A stretch of 64,000 nt of DNA from Panopea generosa (GCA_029582155.1 CM055902.1:19568748-19632747); one strand, 5' to 3'. Positions 23,878 to 60,062 are shown, counted from the first letter of the stretch. Made by a program: numbers and translations. The notes: generated by a model from the sequence alone, not told the origin.

Positions 23878-23904
23878 AAAATATATATATATATATATAT
23901 ATAT
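23878..23904. repeat. (TA)n microsatellite
   Basis: A run of AT/TA dinucleotides just before a SINE tail. Confidence 0.9.
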
Positions 23905-24030
23905 GGGGTGTGCTCGTGTACTGGTTAACATTTCAGGATCCCAAGAAACATTGGTTAGGTTAACTGATAGTCTGTTAGCCCTCGATGGCATAAAATGACT
24001 CTAAATATTCAATCAATCAATCGTATATAG
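23905..24030 (+). mobile_element. SINE 3' part with (AATC)n tail
   Basis: The body 'ggttaggttaactgatagtc' and the tail 'aatcaatcaatcg' match the full copy at 28361-28630. The tRNA-like head is missing. Confidence 0.7.
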
Positions 24031-24164
24031 AACTATGTAAGTCATTAGATCAACTTACCTTACGGAATGTACGTGAACGATACCGTAAGATTTTGTCTAA
24101 ATTTAGACGATTGATTCGAGTGTTTAGGGAGAAAACATCAAATATATCTTGTCAGAAATAGTTA

Positions 24165-24600
24165 TCGCAGATTTAGCGTCGGGTTCAGTGATATCGCGAC
24201 GGTGTCTACTTGAGACAGTATTCTAAACGCTTCACACTGGTGTATCATAACACAGGCACATGGTACGATAACCCATCCAGTCACATTATACTGACACTGA
24301 CTAACTATCCTCTTAATGCTGAGCGCTAAACGAGTGACCTTCTAGTACCATTCGAAGTATTTGGTATGACTCGACCGAAGACCGAACCCACATTAAACTT
24401 CAGCGTGCGAGGCTGACGCTGTACCACTAGACCACTGCTGTAGTGTGAACGTGTACGATCTACTATCGAGATGAGAGTCCTAGTTCGAGTACCATTCCAA
24501 GTATTTGGTAGGACTCGGCCGAAGACCGAACCCACATTATACTTCCGCGTGCGAGACGGATGCTGTACCACTAGACCACCGCTGCGATGTGCCTGAGAGT
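24165..24600 (-). mobile_element. SINE (minus) with duplicated tRNA-like head
   Basis: The body 'gacggtgtctacttgagaca' is as at 23375. The head region occurs twice, at about 24340-24445 and 24485-24590, both with 'gaccgaacccacatta' and 'gtaccactagaccac'. The open frame over the duplication is not coding. Confidence 0.65.
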
Positions 24601-25324
24601 ACTACAGTTGTAGTATTGCATTCTGAAAAGCCATATTCAGAAACGCATAAACATTTTTTATAAGCTGCAGTTAAAGAGTTAGGTTGATTTTTCGGCAACT
24701 AATTATGCATCTCTTCAATAATGGAGGCTGAAAAAACAGGTGTCTGCTTATGTTGAATATTGGAAGACAAATGTTATCTGAACATTCTTAAAAGTTAAAC
24801 ATTTTTATAAAAAAATCTGTCATTACCGTAAGAAACTGGTAAAAACAAAATATTTGCAGGACGCTTTTTCATGTATGAAAAATACGATGTCTGTCAACCA
24901 TTTACAAGAGTTACGCCCCTTTCCAAACAAAAACAAAACTGAGGGACTGCACATATATTAAAATATTCTAATTTCTTATCTGTATCGTGTAGATATATAT
25001 TTTATAATGCGAGATTTTGGTTGAAATTGTTGCATTTCCTTTTAATGACACATTCTCTAATAAACACCAAATAGAACAATATGAGGAAGTTAGCTATTCA
25101 TAACTGAATACTTATTGCTTAATAAGTTCGTATTATTTGTAAATTGTTAATTGTTATTATTAATTACTCATTTAATCAATGACCATTCAAAGCTATTTAT
25201 ATCCGTTATGTTAAACAACATATCCGGGATGTAGTTGAGTTTAAATCGTTATTCAAGTCTCATGTATGCACAACATATAAGATAGTTACATGTATAACAA
25301 ATATACACTCATGATATATAAATG
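24601..25324. other. No recognised feature
   Basis: AT-rich sequence leading into the 25-bp array. Confidence 0.4.
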
Positions 25325-26800
25325 GAAACGCAAGGAGGACGAGATATGCAAACGCAACATAAGACGAGATATGAAAACCCAACATAGGACGAGATATGAA
25401 AACCCAACATAGGACAATATATGAAAACGCAACATAAGACAAGATATGAAAACGCAACATAAGACGAGATATGAAAACCCAACATAGGACAATATATGAA
25501 AACGCAACATAAGACGAGATATGAAAACGCAACATAGGACGAGATATGAAAACCCAACATAGGACAATATATGAAAACGCAACATAAGACGAGATATGAA
25601 AACGCAACATAAGACGAGATATGAAAACGCAACATAGGACAATATATGAAATCGCAACATAATACAAGATATGAAAACGCAACATAAGACGAGATATGAA
25701 AATGCAACATAGGACAATATATGAAAACGCAACATAAGACAAGATATGAAAACACAACATAAGACGAGATATGAAAACGCAACATAGGACGAGATATGAA
25801 AACCAAACATAGGACAATATATGAAAACGCAACATAAGACGAGATATGAAAACGCAACATAAGACGAGATATGAAAACCAAACATAGGACAATATATGAA
25901 AACGCAACATAAGACGAGATATGAAAACGACACATAAGACGAGATATGAAAACGCAACATAGGACAATATATGAAAACGCAACATAAGACGAGATATGAA
26001 AACGCAACATAGGACGAGATATGAAAACGCAACATAGGACAATATATGAAAACGCAACATAAGACGAGATATGAAAACGCAACATAGGACGAGATATGAA
26101 AACGCAACATAGGACAATATATGAAAACGCAACATAAGACGAGATATGAAAACGCAACATAAGACGAGATATGAAAACGCAACATAGGACAATATATGAA
26201 AACGCAACTTAAGACGAGATATGAAAACGCAACATAGGACAATATATGAATACACAACATAAGACAAGATATGAAAACGCAACATAGGACGAGATATGAA
26301 AACCCAACATAGGACAATATATGAAAACGCAACATAGGACAATATATGAAAACGCAACTTAAGACGAGGTATCAAAACGCAACATAGGTCGAGGTATCAA
26401 AACGCAACATAGGAAGAGATATGAAAACGCAACATAAAACGAGGTATCAAAACGCAACATAGGACGAGATATGAAAACGCAACATAGGACAATATATGAA
26501 AACGCAACTTAAGACGAGGTATCAAAACGCAACATAGGTCGAGGTATCAAAACGCAACATAAGACGAGGTATCAGAGCGCAACATAGGACGAGATATGAA
26601 AACGCAACATAAGACGAGATATGAAAACGCAACTTAAGACGAGATATAAAAACGCAACATAAGACGAGGTATCAAAACGCAACATAGGAAGAGATATTAA
26701 AATGCAACATAGGACGAGATATGAAAATGCAACATAGGACGAGATATGATAATGCAATATAGAAAGAGATATGAAAACGCAACACAGAAAGAGATATAAA
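25325..26800. repeat. 25-bp minisatellite, about 59 units
   Basis: The unit is 'gacgagatatgaaaacgcaa' plus 'cataa'. A variant starting 'gacaatatatg' recurs about every third unit, giving a 75-bp super-period. All three minus frames stay open over long distances (up to 371 codons of a hydrophobic 25-residue repeat) because the unit lacks stops in any frame. I do not regard these as genes. The right end becomes irregular ('gaggtatcaaaacgc'). Confidence 0.95.
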
Positions 26801-26954
26801 AATCGCTTACATATTTAGAACGAGTGTCTTAATCATATCCTATAGTAATTAGTGTCTGTTGATGTCATTAGTTTTTTAGTTGAGATGTTATTGAATAAGT
26901 TGGTGCCTCCTTCATTGGTGTCATTTTTTCATTTCCAACTAAATCCCTTACAAG

Positions 26955-27005
26955 CCCTGTATTGCATTTTAATATATCGTCCTGTGTTGCGTTTTCATAA
27001 CTATT
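26955..27005. repeat. Isolated inverted pair of 25-bp units
   Basis: The reverse complement of this stretch reads 'gaaaacgcaacacaggacga' followed by 'tatattaaaatgcaat', which is two units of the array that ends 150 bp away, in opposite orientation. Confidence 0.7.
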
Positions 27006-27600
27006 GACTGTAATATACGCACTTATATTACCATTATAGAATGTTAATCACGGAATACATATTTGCATATACACAAAATTACATTTTAAGACTATGTAAA
27101 TGCTGCTCGTCGTTTTTGTTAAGACTGTTAAAAGGGAAAATAAGAAATTCAATTAAAATTTGAGCAATAAAAAGGCACTATTGCGCAATTAAAAATACAT
27201 ATTACTTAAAGGAGATATGCGCTAGTAAGTGACCCGACAGTGTGACAATGATGCCCATGTTTGTATGGCTTTGTCAAATATATAACCTTTACATTTGTGT
27301 TTGACTACCCATTACATGTTTATTGATAAAACTTCAATCAATACTTTGAATAAATACTTATAACGTTTAATGCACACAACAATGTGTGGTTTCTTGACAG
27401 TTGACATATTAATTCGATTTCATATCGCACACCTACCCCCATATACAGCACAGATCGTTTGGCATACCATTCAAGTTATTTTTTAAAAACTGATATTGTG
27501 ATTAATTTAATCATTCAATTTTATTTTTGACCCGGTGTAACATGTCATTTTCTACTGGAAACTTGAATATATATAATATATACATGTTTTATACATACAA
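27006..27600. other. No recognised feature
   Basis: AT-rich sequence with no gene or repeat signal. Confidence 0.4.
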
Positions 27601-27639
27601 TCGGTTTTATTGATAAAATGTCCACTTAAAATATACCAA

Positions 27640-28172
27640 CTGTTATGTGGAATGCGTAGTCCAGAGGTAAAGCATCGGACCCTGGACAGGAGGGTCTACT
27701 CCCTCTTCTATTATCGCAGCGGTGGTCTAATGATAAAGTGTTCGCCTCGCATGCGGAACGTCATAAGTTCGATCCCCAGCCGGGTCATACCAATGACTTG
27801 AAAAAATTATGCTCAGAATTAAGAGGATAGTTCTAGGTCTGGTCGGCCTGTTGTCGGAGTAATGTGAATGGTTGAGGTAGCATACCAAGGCTGTGCTCAG
27901 CACCGTTAAACAGCAAACACGTTTAATGCCTGGTTCCCTAAAAGTGTTGAATACTGCCTGCTAAATTGAGATTGAACCCATGTCCAGGAAAATATGTTAG
28001 CTAACGTTAGCATACGTTTGACTGAATTGAACGCAGCCCATGTGTCTGCGCATGATACGCCAGTGTGGTAGCGCTTAGAATACTGTCTCAAGTAGACACC
28101 GTCGCGATATGACTGAAAAATGGTTGAAAGCGACGCTAAACACCACCACCACAACAACAACAACAACAACAA
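27640..28172 (+). mobile_element. tRNA-derived SINE with (AAC)n tail
   Basis: The head at 27710-27790 has 'cagcggtggtctaatgataa', then 'cataagttcgatccccagcc'. The end reads 'gaaagcgacgctaaac' followed by (AAC)n at about 28143-28172. This is the forward version of the 23375 and 39087 copies. The middle (about 27960-28050) contains extra sequence. Confidence 0.7.
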
Positions 28173-28194
28173 CTCTAGTACCCGTTTAAACTTG

Positions 28195-28275
28195 CCGGGC
28201 CCAATTAGCTCAGTCGGTTACGAGTTTAACTATCAATCCAGGGGCCGTGAGTTCGAATCATCGCCCGGCAAAAGT
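28195..28275 (+). mobile_element. tRNA-like SINE head
   Basis: An A box ('tagctcagtcgg') and B box ('gagttcgaatc') are present, and the ends 'gccgggc' and 'gcccggc' can pair as an acceptor stem. The same sequence heads the adjacent SINE, so it is a SINE head rather than a functional tRNA gene. Confidence 0.7.
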
Positions 28276-28360
28276 CTCCATGATGATTTATATACGACAT
28301 TGTGTCTCATTATCATATGTCTCACTATAACAACCTCTCTTATTAACAATATAATTATAT

Positions 28361-28630
28361 GCCGGGCCCGGTTACTCAGTTGTTAGCGCGTCTGACTATC
28401 AATCCAGGGGTTGTAAGTTCGAATCCCCGCCCGGCGCCAATCTCCGTGATTGTTGATGGTCTCTCACCGCTTATTCAAGTGGGAAAGTTATCAGTTACTT
28501 GCGGAGATTGGGTGTGCTAGAGTACTTGTTAACCTTACAGGATTCCAGGAAACAGTGGTTAGGTTAACTGATCGTCTGTTAGCCCATCGATGGCATTAAA
28601 ATGACGCTAAATAATCAATCAATCAATCGT
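28361..28630 (+). mobile_element. Full-length tRNA-derived SINE with (AATC)n tail
   Basis: The tRNA-like head is at 28361-28440 (acceptor 'gccgggc'/'gcccggc', B box 'agttcgaatcccc'). The body contains 'ttacttgcggagattg' and 'ggttaggttaactgat', and the tail is 'aatcaatcaatcg'. Length is about 270 bp. Confidence 0.8.
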
Positions 28631-28919
28631 TCAAACTTACGCGTACAAGTGTACACTCACTAAACCCTGTATAAATATAATGTATTGGTTGATTACAAAC
28701 TTGATACTCATGTCAATGTATATATAGTACTTCCTGATTTACATTGAAATCCGTGAACTTTTAGATAAAACAATCATTGGAGTTTAAGTTGTAAAACTTT
28801 GCGAGTTGACTTTTCTATGCGGTATGTATTCTTATGCATTTCTTTATAGGTTAGTAAATAATTTAACCTAATGGTTTTCTTTAAATTAAGTTATTTTGTT
28901 TTAATTTAGTTTAAATTTA

Positions 28920-29105
28920 TTTTACTTCGATCGTGAAACAAGTTCTTACAACTTTCGAAAATCACGCTCGAAGTCTTCCTGGGTATAACCAGCACTTGCT
29001 CAAAGACACCACACATAGCTGTAGTGGAGGATCGAACCCACGACCCTCCGATCATGTGTTCGGTGCTTTACCACTGGACCACGGACTCGGTGTTGTAATC
29101 ATTGA
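28920..29105 (-). mobile_element. tRNA-derived SINE (minus)
   Basis: The reverse complement has the head 'tggtccagtggtaaagcac' and B box 'gtgggttcgatcc', then 'ggaagacttcgagcgtga'. It is the same family as 48690 and 52735. Confidence 0.75.
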
Positions 29106-29741
29106 TGTTTTAATAAAGGTGCCACAACTAAATGCGAAATAGCGTAGCGTTCTTATCCGGAGAAATTATGTATCGCGATTAATATACGGTAAACAGTTAA
29201 TTTAAATCCATGATAAATATTGAAAAACATGAGAAAAAAACATTTACGCTATGATGAGTTAAGTAAAAACAATTATTAAAAATAATTAAAACAAGTTAAA
29301 ACAAGTTAAAAGAATTATATCTTGATCAAAAGTAATGTTTAAACATGTTATCTTATTTTGTTAACATTGTGTTGCTCTTGTCGAATTTTTTGTAAACTTT
29401 GAATGATATAGGAGCCTTATAGTTCACACTGGGGGAACCAGCACAACGTTTGGATATTTGTATTTGTACATTGTCAACGACTCGTTTCGTGTGTACAGTG
29501 TTTTCTGAACTTGAACCGCGGAAATGAATGCAATTTGTGCCCATTTTGGTCACACTTTAAATAGACAGCGTATTTGATAATTTTTCGTCCGTCAGTTTCG
29601 CTACAAATATCACTGGTGTTATACATTTTCCCTGACTAACTCGGTAGCCAAGCTGATACTCTCTAGTTCAGTGTTCCAGTGAGCATAAGAAAAATGCAAA
29701 ATAATAGCCAAAAAAACTTTGATAGAAAAACAATTTGTATA
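29106..29741. other. No recognised feature
   Basis: AT-rich sequence; the short minus frame at 29353-29553 resembles nothing I know. Confidence 0.4.
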
Positions 29742-30690
29742 CAGATGATACTCACCAACTCGAACTCTGATATTTCGAATTTCCGGTTATCTCAAATTTG
29801 AAGTTCGGTCCCGTTTTTTCCCCTTCTATTTCTATATTCATTAACTCCTGATATATCAAATACCAGTAATTCGAATTATTCACTATTTCGAATCTGTTTT
29901 GGTCCCTCCATCCTAAAATTTATTGATTTCTCACTCGTTATTTCGAATTTTTATCAAGAAGATGAAAGGCAAACCGTCGAAGGTGATAATTGTTGATCCC
30001 ATACCTGTAATTTATCGCTTTGTGTGTCTGTACTGGCGGTAAGTTAATTGTGTCATCAAATTGTTAAGATACAAACACGAGCGATACACACGCTAATTAG
30101 ACAGACAACGCCGAAGTGTTAAAAGACGTTTTTGACCTGTGCTATTTTTCGTTTTATTTTTTATTTGTAAAATTGTTGTAACGATTGCTTGTATTTAACC
30201 TGTGTTTATATTTCAGTTGCTTATTCTATTTATTTAATATTCATGTAATTAAAACGTATCAAAAATAAAAGTATATTTTGTTTATCTATTGTATCACACT
30301 CAAAAATATAAAATGTTCACGCACTGTGCAAATAGACAATTAGCCTACACACGGATAACAACACACAACATACGCTTGCGTAGAAGGAAATAACGCATGT
30401 AAACAGTAGAATTTACCACGATTTAAGATAAATCCACAGTACACATCAATACAAACGCAGTTTATATCATGTGTAAATATAACCGCAACGTGTTATATTG
30501 AAAAAGAACACAATAAAAAACAAACAAATAGAGTTATTTATAGGTACAACATGTATATTTTCAACGATTTATGAAGTGGGTGGGGTAACGGTAAAATGTT
30601 GAACAAAAATAAACTCCTGATAAATCGAACTTCGGATATTTCGAATTATTTTTACGGTCCCACGGAATTCGAAATAACGAGTTTCGACTG
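29742..30690. mobile_element. Pogo/Tigger-like non-autonomous DNA transposon remnant
   Basis: The right end read inward ('cagtcgaaactcgttatttc') and the left end ('cagatgatactcaccaactc') align as imperfect terminal inverted repeats. Both ends are followed by several 'atttcgaat' motifs and a 'cggtccc' block. TA precedes the left end, but the right target site is not intact. There is no transposase frame. The class is inferred from the style of the termini. Confidence 0.55.
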
Positions 30691-30837
30691 TGTTTAAAAT
30701 GTTGTTTACTTATATTTTCAATTTCATAACTTACGTGAAAATGGGAGTGTTAATATAATGGTTAATAATTGATTAACGATGATGTTCCAGATAGACATTG
30801 CATTTTAAATTTACGATTAATATCTCCGTAGTCATAG

Positions 30838-31205
30838 TGTTTTATAACACGTGCATATCAACATTGACACGTGTAGTTTTATTACACGTGTACATCAACA
30901 TTGACACGTATAGTTTTATTACACGTCATTTCAACATTGACACATATAGTTTTATTATACGTGCATATCAACATTGACACATATAGTTTTATAACACGTG
31001 TACATCAACATTGACACATATAATTTTATTACACGTGTACATCAACATTGACACGTATAGTTTTATTACACGTACATTTCAACATGGACACATATAGTTT
31101 TATAACACGTGCATATCAACATTGACACATATAGTTTTATTACACGTGTACATCAACATTGACACATATTGTTTTTTTTACACGTGTACATCAACATTGT
31201 CGCCT
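30838..31205. repeat. 37-bp minisatellite, about 10 units
   Basis: The unit is 'ttttattacacgtgtacatc' plus 'aacattgacacgtatag', with each unit carrying a CACGTG-like palindrome. Confidence 0.9.
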
Positions 31206-31334
31206 ATTGTTTGTCATACAAGAATATCGGTAACAGTGTACTTGCACCAAATATGATTTTAATAACCAATATCCAAAATCAATCACTCGCTTGGTTTGGG
31301 ATGACTATAATTTCTATTTCTGTTCTTCTTTTAC

Positions 31335-31410
31335 ATGCTCGGTCCGGTTAGTTCAGTCGGTAACGCGTCTGACTGTCAATCCAGTGGTCGCGGGTTCGAA
31401 TCCACGCTCT
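31335..31410 (+). mobile_element. tRNA-like SINE head
   Basis: The pieces 'ggttagttcagtcggtaacg' and 'gcgggttcgaatccac' give A and B boxes. No (AATC)n tail follows, so the copy is truncated. Confidence 0.6.
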
Positions 31411-31914
31411 TCGTCAGTCTCTGCGGACGCGATTTAGTATTTGGTCAACAAAACTTAAGAATTTTACACTACAGAGACAAAATACAGTATAAGTTATTAA
31501 ACAGAATATCAATAAGATATGATGTTTGATTTAAATATTAACTATGCAGTTTTGACTGCCAAGATCGAAAAAATATCGGCAATAAAGGTGAGGACCTCTT
31601 TCAGGATGTTGGCACGTCAAAATGAAAGTAATTATAATTACATTTAGAGGTAAATCTTCAATATTTCTTTTTAAAACAGGTGTCGCTTAAGTACAAAGAT
31701 GAGTCTGTAGAATTTGACATTTCCTTGCACCTTTATAGAAGAACTTTCGTATGTCTAATATAGATCATACACATTTTATGATGCTCAAATGTTATTAAAA
31801 AGGAACTTATCTAGTTAAAAGTGGCAGATCATTGCATAAAACGCGATTTAAAGCAACCAGTGTAGTGACAATAAAGTAACTTTGAAGAAATTTTAATAAT
31901 AGTATTTCACTGAA
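31411..31914. other. No recognised feature
   Basis: This is the region just upstream of the DRAM-like gene. It is AT-rich, and no promoter could be assigned with confidence. Confidence 0.35.
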
Positions 31915-32225
31915 ATCAATTATTTCCGATATATTTTCTTCAATTATTCTCGTTATATTTTCTTCAATTATTCTCAATATATCTATATATTTTCTTCAAT
32001 TATTCTCGTTATATTTTCTTCAATTATTTTCAATATATCTATATATTTTCTTCAATTATTCTCGTTATATTTTCTTCAATTATTCTCGATATATCAATTT
32101 ATTTTTTTTCAATTATTCTCGTTATATTTTCTTCAATTATTCTCGATATATTGATATTTTCTTTAATTATTCTCGATATATCGATATATTTTCTTCAATT
32201 ATTCTCGATAAATCAATGTATTTTC
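31915..32225. repeat. 24-26-bp AT-rich minisatellite, about 12 units
   Basis: The core is 'tattttcttcaattattctc' followed by 'gttata' or 'gatata' variants. It ends about 160 bp before the start codon of the DRAM-like gene. Confidence 0.85.
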
Positions 32226-32384
32226 TTCCCCAAGTAAAAATGGGAGACAACGTTATCCGGCTATTATGCTTAAAAACAAAACAACACAGTCGTCAAAATA
32301 ACATTTCTTGTAAATCTAACAGTAAGAAACGTTATATTGTTACAGGTCCTGACAGCCGGAATCTCTACCTTAGATACAGCAATC

Positions 32385-55705
<23,321 letters not shown>

Positions 55706-55727
<22 letters not shown>

Positions 55728-57540
55728 CATAGTATAACAAATCAAAACTCTTCAAGAAATAATAGTGTCTACCATAGTCTAACACGACATACCCCCACCA
55801 ATTCTTAAAGATATAGTAGGTAGTATCTACCAAAAGCTTACGTAAAATGTCACACAAAGTCCCAAAGCAATAGCAGTATCTACTTTAAGCTTTCATAATA
55901 TTATCCACAAAGTCCCAAAGAAATAGTAGTGTATATAATAAGCTTAAATAATATGATCCACAAAGTCCTGAAGGAATAGAAGTGTTTACTGTAAGCTTGC
56001 AAAATATGACCCACAAAGTCCCAAAGGACTGGCAGTGTCTACTGTAAACTAACATAATATGACCCACAAAGTCCTGAAGGAAAAGCAGTATATACTGTAA
56101 GCTTACATAATATAACCCACAAGTCCTGAAGGAAAAGCAGTATCTACTGTAAACTTATATAATTTGACCTACAAAGTCCTGAAGGAAAAGCAGTATCTAC
56201 TGTAAACTTACATAATTTGACCTACTATCTACTGCAAGCTTGCAAAATATGACCCACAAAGTCCACAAAAACTGGCAGTGTCTACTGTAAACTTACATAA
56301 TATCACCACAAAGTCCCAAAGAAATAGCAGCATCTACTATAAGCTTACATAATATGACCAACAAAGTCCTGAAGGAATAGCAGTGTCCACTGTAAGCTTG
56401 CAAAATATGACCCACAAAGTCCCAAAGGACTTGCAGTGTCTACTGTAAACTAACATAATATGACCCACAAAATCCTGAAGGAAAAGCAGTATATACTGTA
56501 AGCTTACATAATATGACCCACAAAGTCCTGAAGGAAAAGCAGTGTCCACTGTAAGCTTGCAAAATATGACCCACAAAGTCCCAAAGGACTGGCAGTGTCT
56601 ACTGTAAACTAACATAATATGACCCACAAAGACCTGAAGGAAAGGCAGTATCTACTGTAAGCTTACATAATAAGACCCACAAAGTCCTGAAGGAAAACAG
56701 TATCTACTGTAAACTTACATAATATGACCCACAAAGTCCTGAAGGAAAACAGTATCTAGTGTAAACTTACATAATATGACCCACAAAGTCCTGAAGGAAA
56801 AGCAGTATCTACTGTAAACTTACATAATATGACCCATAAAGTCCTGAAGGAAAACAGTATCTACTGTAAACTTACATAATATGATCCACAAAGTCCTGAA
56901 GGAAAAGCAGTATCTACTGTAAGTTTACATAATATGACCCAAAAAATCCCAAAAGACTGGCAGTATCTAGTGTAAGCTTACATAATATGACCGTCAAAGT
57001 CCTGAAGGAAAAGCAGTGTCTACTGTAAGCTTACATAATATGACCAACAAAGTCCCAAAGGACTGGCTGTGTCTACTGTAAGCTTACATAATATGGCCCA
57101 CAAATTCCCAAAGCAATAGCAGTGTCTACTGTAAGCTTGCATAATATGACCCACAAAGTTCCAAAGATCTAGGAGTGTCTACTGTAAGCTTTCATAATAT
57201 GATGCACAAATTGCTGAAGGAATAGCAGCATATACTGTAAGCTTACATATTATGACCCACAAATTGCTGAAGGAATAGCAGCACCTACTGTAAGCTTACA
57301 TTATATGACCCACAAATTGCTGAAGGAAAAGCAGCATTAACTGTAATAATATGACCCACAAAGTCCTGAAGGAATAGCAGTGTCTCCTTTAAGCTTACAT
57401 AATTTGACCCACAAAGTCCAAAAAAATTGCAATGTCTACTGTTAGCTTGCATAATATGACCCACAAAATCCCAAAGAAATAGCAGTATCTAGTGTAAGCT
57501 TACATAATATGACCCACAAAGTCCTGAATGCATACGTTAT
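55706..57540. repeat. 53-bp minisatellite, about 34 units, starting inside the last coding exon
   Basis: The unit is 'agcagtatctactgtaagct', then 'tacataatatgacccacaaa', then 'gtcctgaaggaaa'. The first unit (from 55706) includes the gene's final codons and stop; the next two are diverged, and units then become regular. Confidence 0.92.
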
Positions 57541-57834
57541 GTAACTGCTTAGTCCCGATATAACATTATGTAGCCTGATAACCCTAGAAATAATAATGTT
57601 TGTCATAAGTTGCATGCATAAACTGCTTGAAAACCCCAGAAATAGCAGTGTAAATCATAAACTGGCATAATATACCCCCATTACACACAATGAAATAACA
57701 ATATCTACCATAAATATGAACCAAAAAAAGATTAACTCAAGTGCCACAAATACACAAAGCAAAATAGATTAATACTACCATCTCGAGTAGTGTTCTTTCA
57801 TTGTTTTCTATAAATACACCAATTCTTACTCCTA
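57541..57834. other. Decayed tail of the 53-bp array and unassigned sequence
   Basis: Pieces such as 'ccagaaatagcagtgtaaat' (about 57650) still resemble array units. Confidence 0.4.
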
Positions 57835-58544
57835 CTTTGGGCCTCATATCGCTCACCGAGGCATTGTAAAAATGGCCAGTGGTACAAGGGCTTATTATTC
57901 TTCATGAAACATATCAAAGCCCAGTCAGATGATTCTTTTAAGATTTTCATTTACAAATCCTTGTGAACCTTGAACCTCTCCCTGTAGCAAGGACACACAC
58001 GACCTCAGGGTAACAAATTAAACACACTTGGTAGAGAACCATAACCTTATGATGCGTGCACATAATGGAAGATAAATCATCTGCAGTTTTAAGAGAAAAA
58101 TTTTCAAACTTTTTTATCTAAAATTTAAACAACCCAAATGGGGATTAACAACTATCAACTCCAATATTTTGTAGGTGATCATGTGCATTTGCATATTTAA
58201 TTGGCCCATCTAGTCAAATATCAACTTCAAGGTCAGAAACAGGACACTTAAATGAACACTACTGTACTTACTTAATTATAAATCTATGGTGGCCTATAGG
58301 TGTATTAAATAATTGGTTATCAAGGTCAGGATCAATATATTATGTACAAATGAATCAAGAGACTTCCTGCTTGATATTGAACATGCAATTTCAATGTTAC
58401 AAGTACATGTATATCTTAATTATGTAATGAACAATTGTTAATTACCCTGTGATAGATTTTTTATCAAATGTTTATATTAATAAAACGTTGCATAAAATCT
58501 CCTAGTTTACTTCATTATAAAATTGTGCCATAATAACCATAATA

Positions 58545-58765
58545 ATTTTTTTGGGGGGGATTTGGGTTTAACGCCTATTTCAACACGTTTCAGGTTATAT
58601 ATGGCATATCAAGTTTAACTGGTGGAGGAAGACCTCAGACTGACTAGAAGCACCATCCTTCCGCAAGTAACTGGCAAACTTTCTCACAAAAAAGTTTCAA
58701 AAGCGAGTGGTGAGAGGTAAGTGGTCCTGAGACGGCGTTAAACCACTCGGCCACGGAGGACCCAT
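58545..58765 (-). mobile_element. SINE (minus), GGATATGCCATATATAACC-bodied family
   Basis: It contains 'gggtttaacgcc', 'caggttatatatggcatatc' and 'ctggtggaggaagacctcag', the reverse complement of the 35150 body. Confidence 0.7.
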
Positions 58766-58984
58766 GTGCCAGAATAAAGATATCAAAACTGCATACTCAA
58801 ATGTTTAACACGCATGTCGCCTTTTCAGCTTTGAGTAAAAGGTTTTGTAATAATAAAAATGTTATTGAGAAAAGATTTTATTCATAAATTGCCTTACACA
58901 AAATATGTTTCAATAAATTGTGTAACTTCACAGTTGAAGGACTCAACAGTTTTAAATCTTGTCCATAAATAGCTATTTTGGTAG

Positions 58985-59105
58985 AGGACCACCAAAGGAT
59001 AAATCATGTGATTCTACCCGGTCCAACTCAGTCTGAGGTCTTCCTCCACCAGTAAAACTGGATATGCCATATATAACCTGAAAATGGCGTTGAACCCCGT
59101 TTGAA
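58985..59105 (+). mobile_element. SINE 3' part
   Basis: It contains 'gtcttcctccaccagtaaaa', 'ctggatatgccatatataac' and 'aaaatggcgttgaacccc'. Confidence 0.7.
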
Positions 59106-59225
59106 AAAAAAAAAGTTTTTTTAAATCAGATGAACAGAATCATTTGAAGCAAACAGACGGACCAACGGACGGACGGATGGACGGACCCCAAGTGACCACA
59201 ATAGCTCATCTTGAGCCTTGCTATT

Positions 59226-59714
59226 TAAGTGAATAGCAGTACACAAGTTCTAAAGCGGTCTCTTGTATATATTTATATCCACACAATGATAAGCTGTCCA
59301 ATAGGAAATCATGAAATTTGAAAAAAAAAACACTTGATATTTGTAATAGTTTGGTGAAACTAATTCTGGAAATAATCTGAATAAATGCATACGATTGTTG
59401 TGGCTTCAAATAACAACACTTCAATTTCTGACCACAGGATTCATAAAACAGAAGAAGAGGAAAGATTTCTTAATATGAAGTTCATAAAATAGTTTTATAT
59501 TTAGGATAGCATTATGCATGTCTATGTTATAATTGTACAGAATGTATAACAGCTGGACGCCTGGCAATGGTAGCTTTCGGGAAGTATTGTGTACAGCATA
59601 AAGGTGTCTCATAAGCCCAGTGTGGCTGGCTTTTTCAATAGGGGTGACACTATAAAAAACAAACACTTTACTTACTTTTACATAATGTAGTATTTTATGT
59701 AAAAGAATTATACT
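59226..59714. other. No recognised feature
   Basis: AT-rich sequence; short minus frames (59221-59424, 59421-59666) show no known domain. Confidence 0.4.
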
Positions 59715-59840
59715 TGCAGATGATGCCTAATTATACTAGCAGGTGATGCCTAATTATACTAGCAGGTGATGCCTAATTATACTAGCAGGTGATGCCTAAT
59801 TATACTAGCAGGTGATGCCTAATTATACTAGCAGGTGATA
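59715..59840. repeat. 23-bp minisatellite, about 6 units
   Basis: The unit is 'ttatactagcaggtgatgcc' plus 'taa', almost perfectly repeated. Confidence 0.95.
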
Positions 59841-60025
59841 ACATAATTGCACACAAATGTGAACAAATCGGACATGTTTGCTCTTGAGAAGACATTTATT
59901 TTTACAATATCAGCTCTTTGAGCTTTCCAATGAAAAGTCACAAATTCCCTTTAGGTCTCACTGCAGTTGCACTCCTTTTGGATCCCATCATTAATGATTC
60001 TTGTGCTTGAAAGTCGTCTATATAC

Positions 60026-60029
<4 letters not shown>

Positions 60030-60056
<27 letters not shown>
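60030..60056. repeat. (TA)n microsatellite
   Basis: A pure AT dinucleotide run. Confidence 0.9.

Positions 60057-60062
<6 letters not shown>

Larger units (their letters stand above)
57835..59225. mobile_element. Dispersed element, copy 1, with SINE insertions
   Basis: It starts 'cctcatatcgctcaccgagg' and ends with a GGAC-rich tract, then 'agtgaccacaatagctcatc' and 'ttgagcc'. The same termini, in the forms 'atatcgctcacc' and 'gatcacaaaagctcacc', bound 62829-63930. SINE-like inserts lie at 58545-58765 (minus) and 58985-59105 (plus). Confidence 0.55.

Noticed and set aside
25260..26375. Long minus-strand frames up to 371 codons of hydrophobic repeat, looking like a membrane protein
   Set aside because: All three minus frames are open because the 25-bp unit has no stop in any frame. 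The peptide is just the translated satellite, with no conserved start or flanking gene structure.
28195..28440. Functional tRNA genes
   Set aside because: A and B boxes are present, but the same head recurs attached to SINE bodies and tails, and the stems are imperfect.
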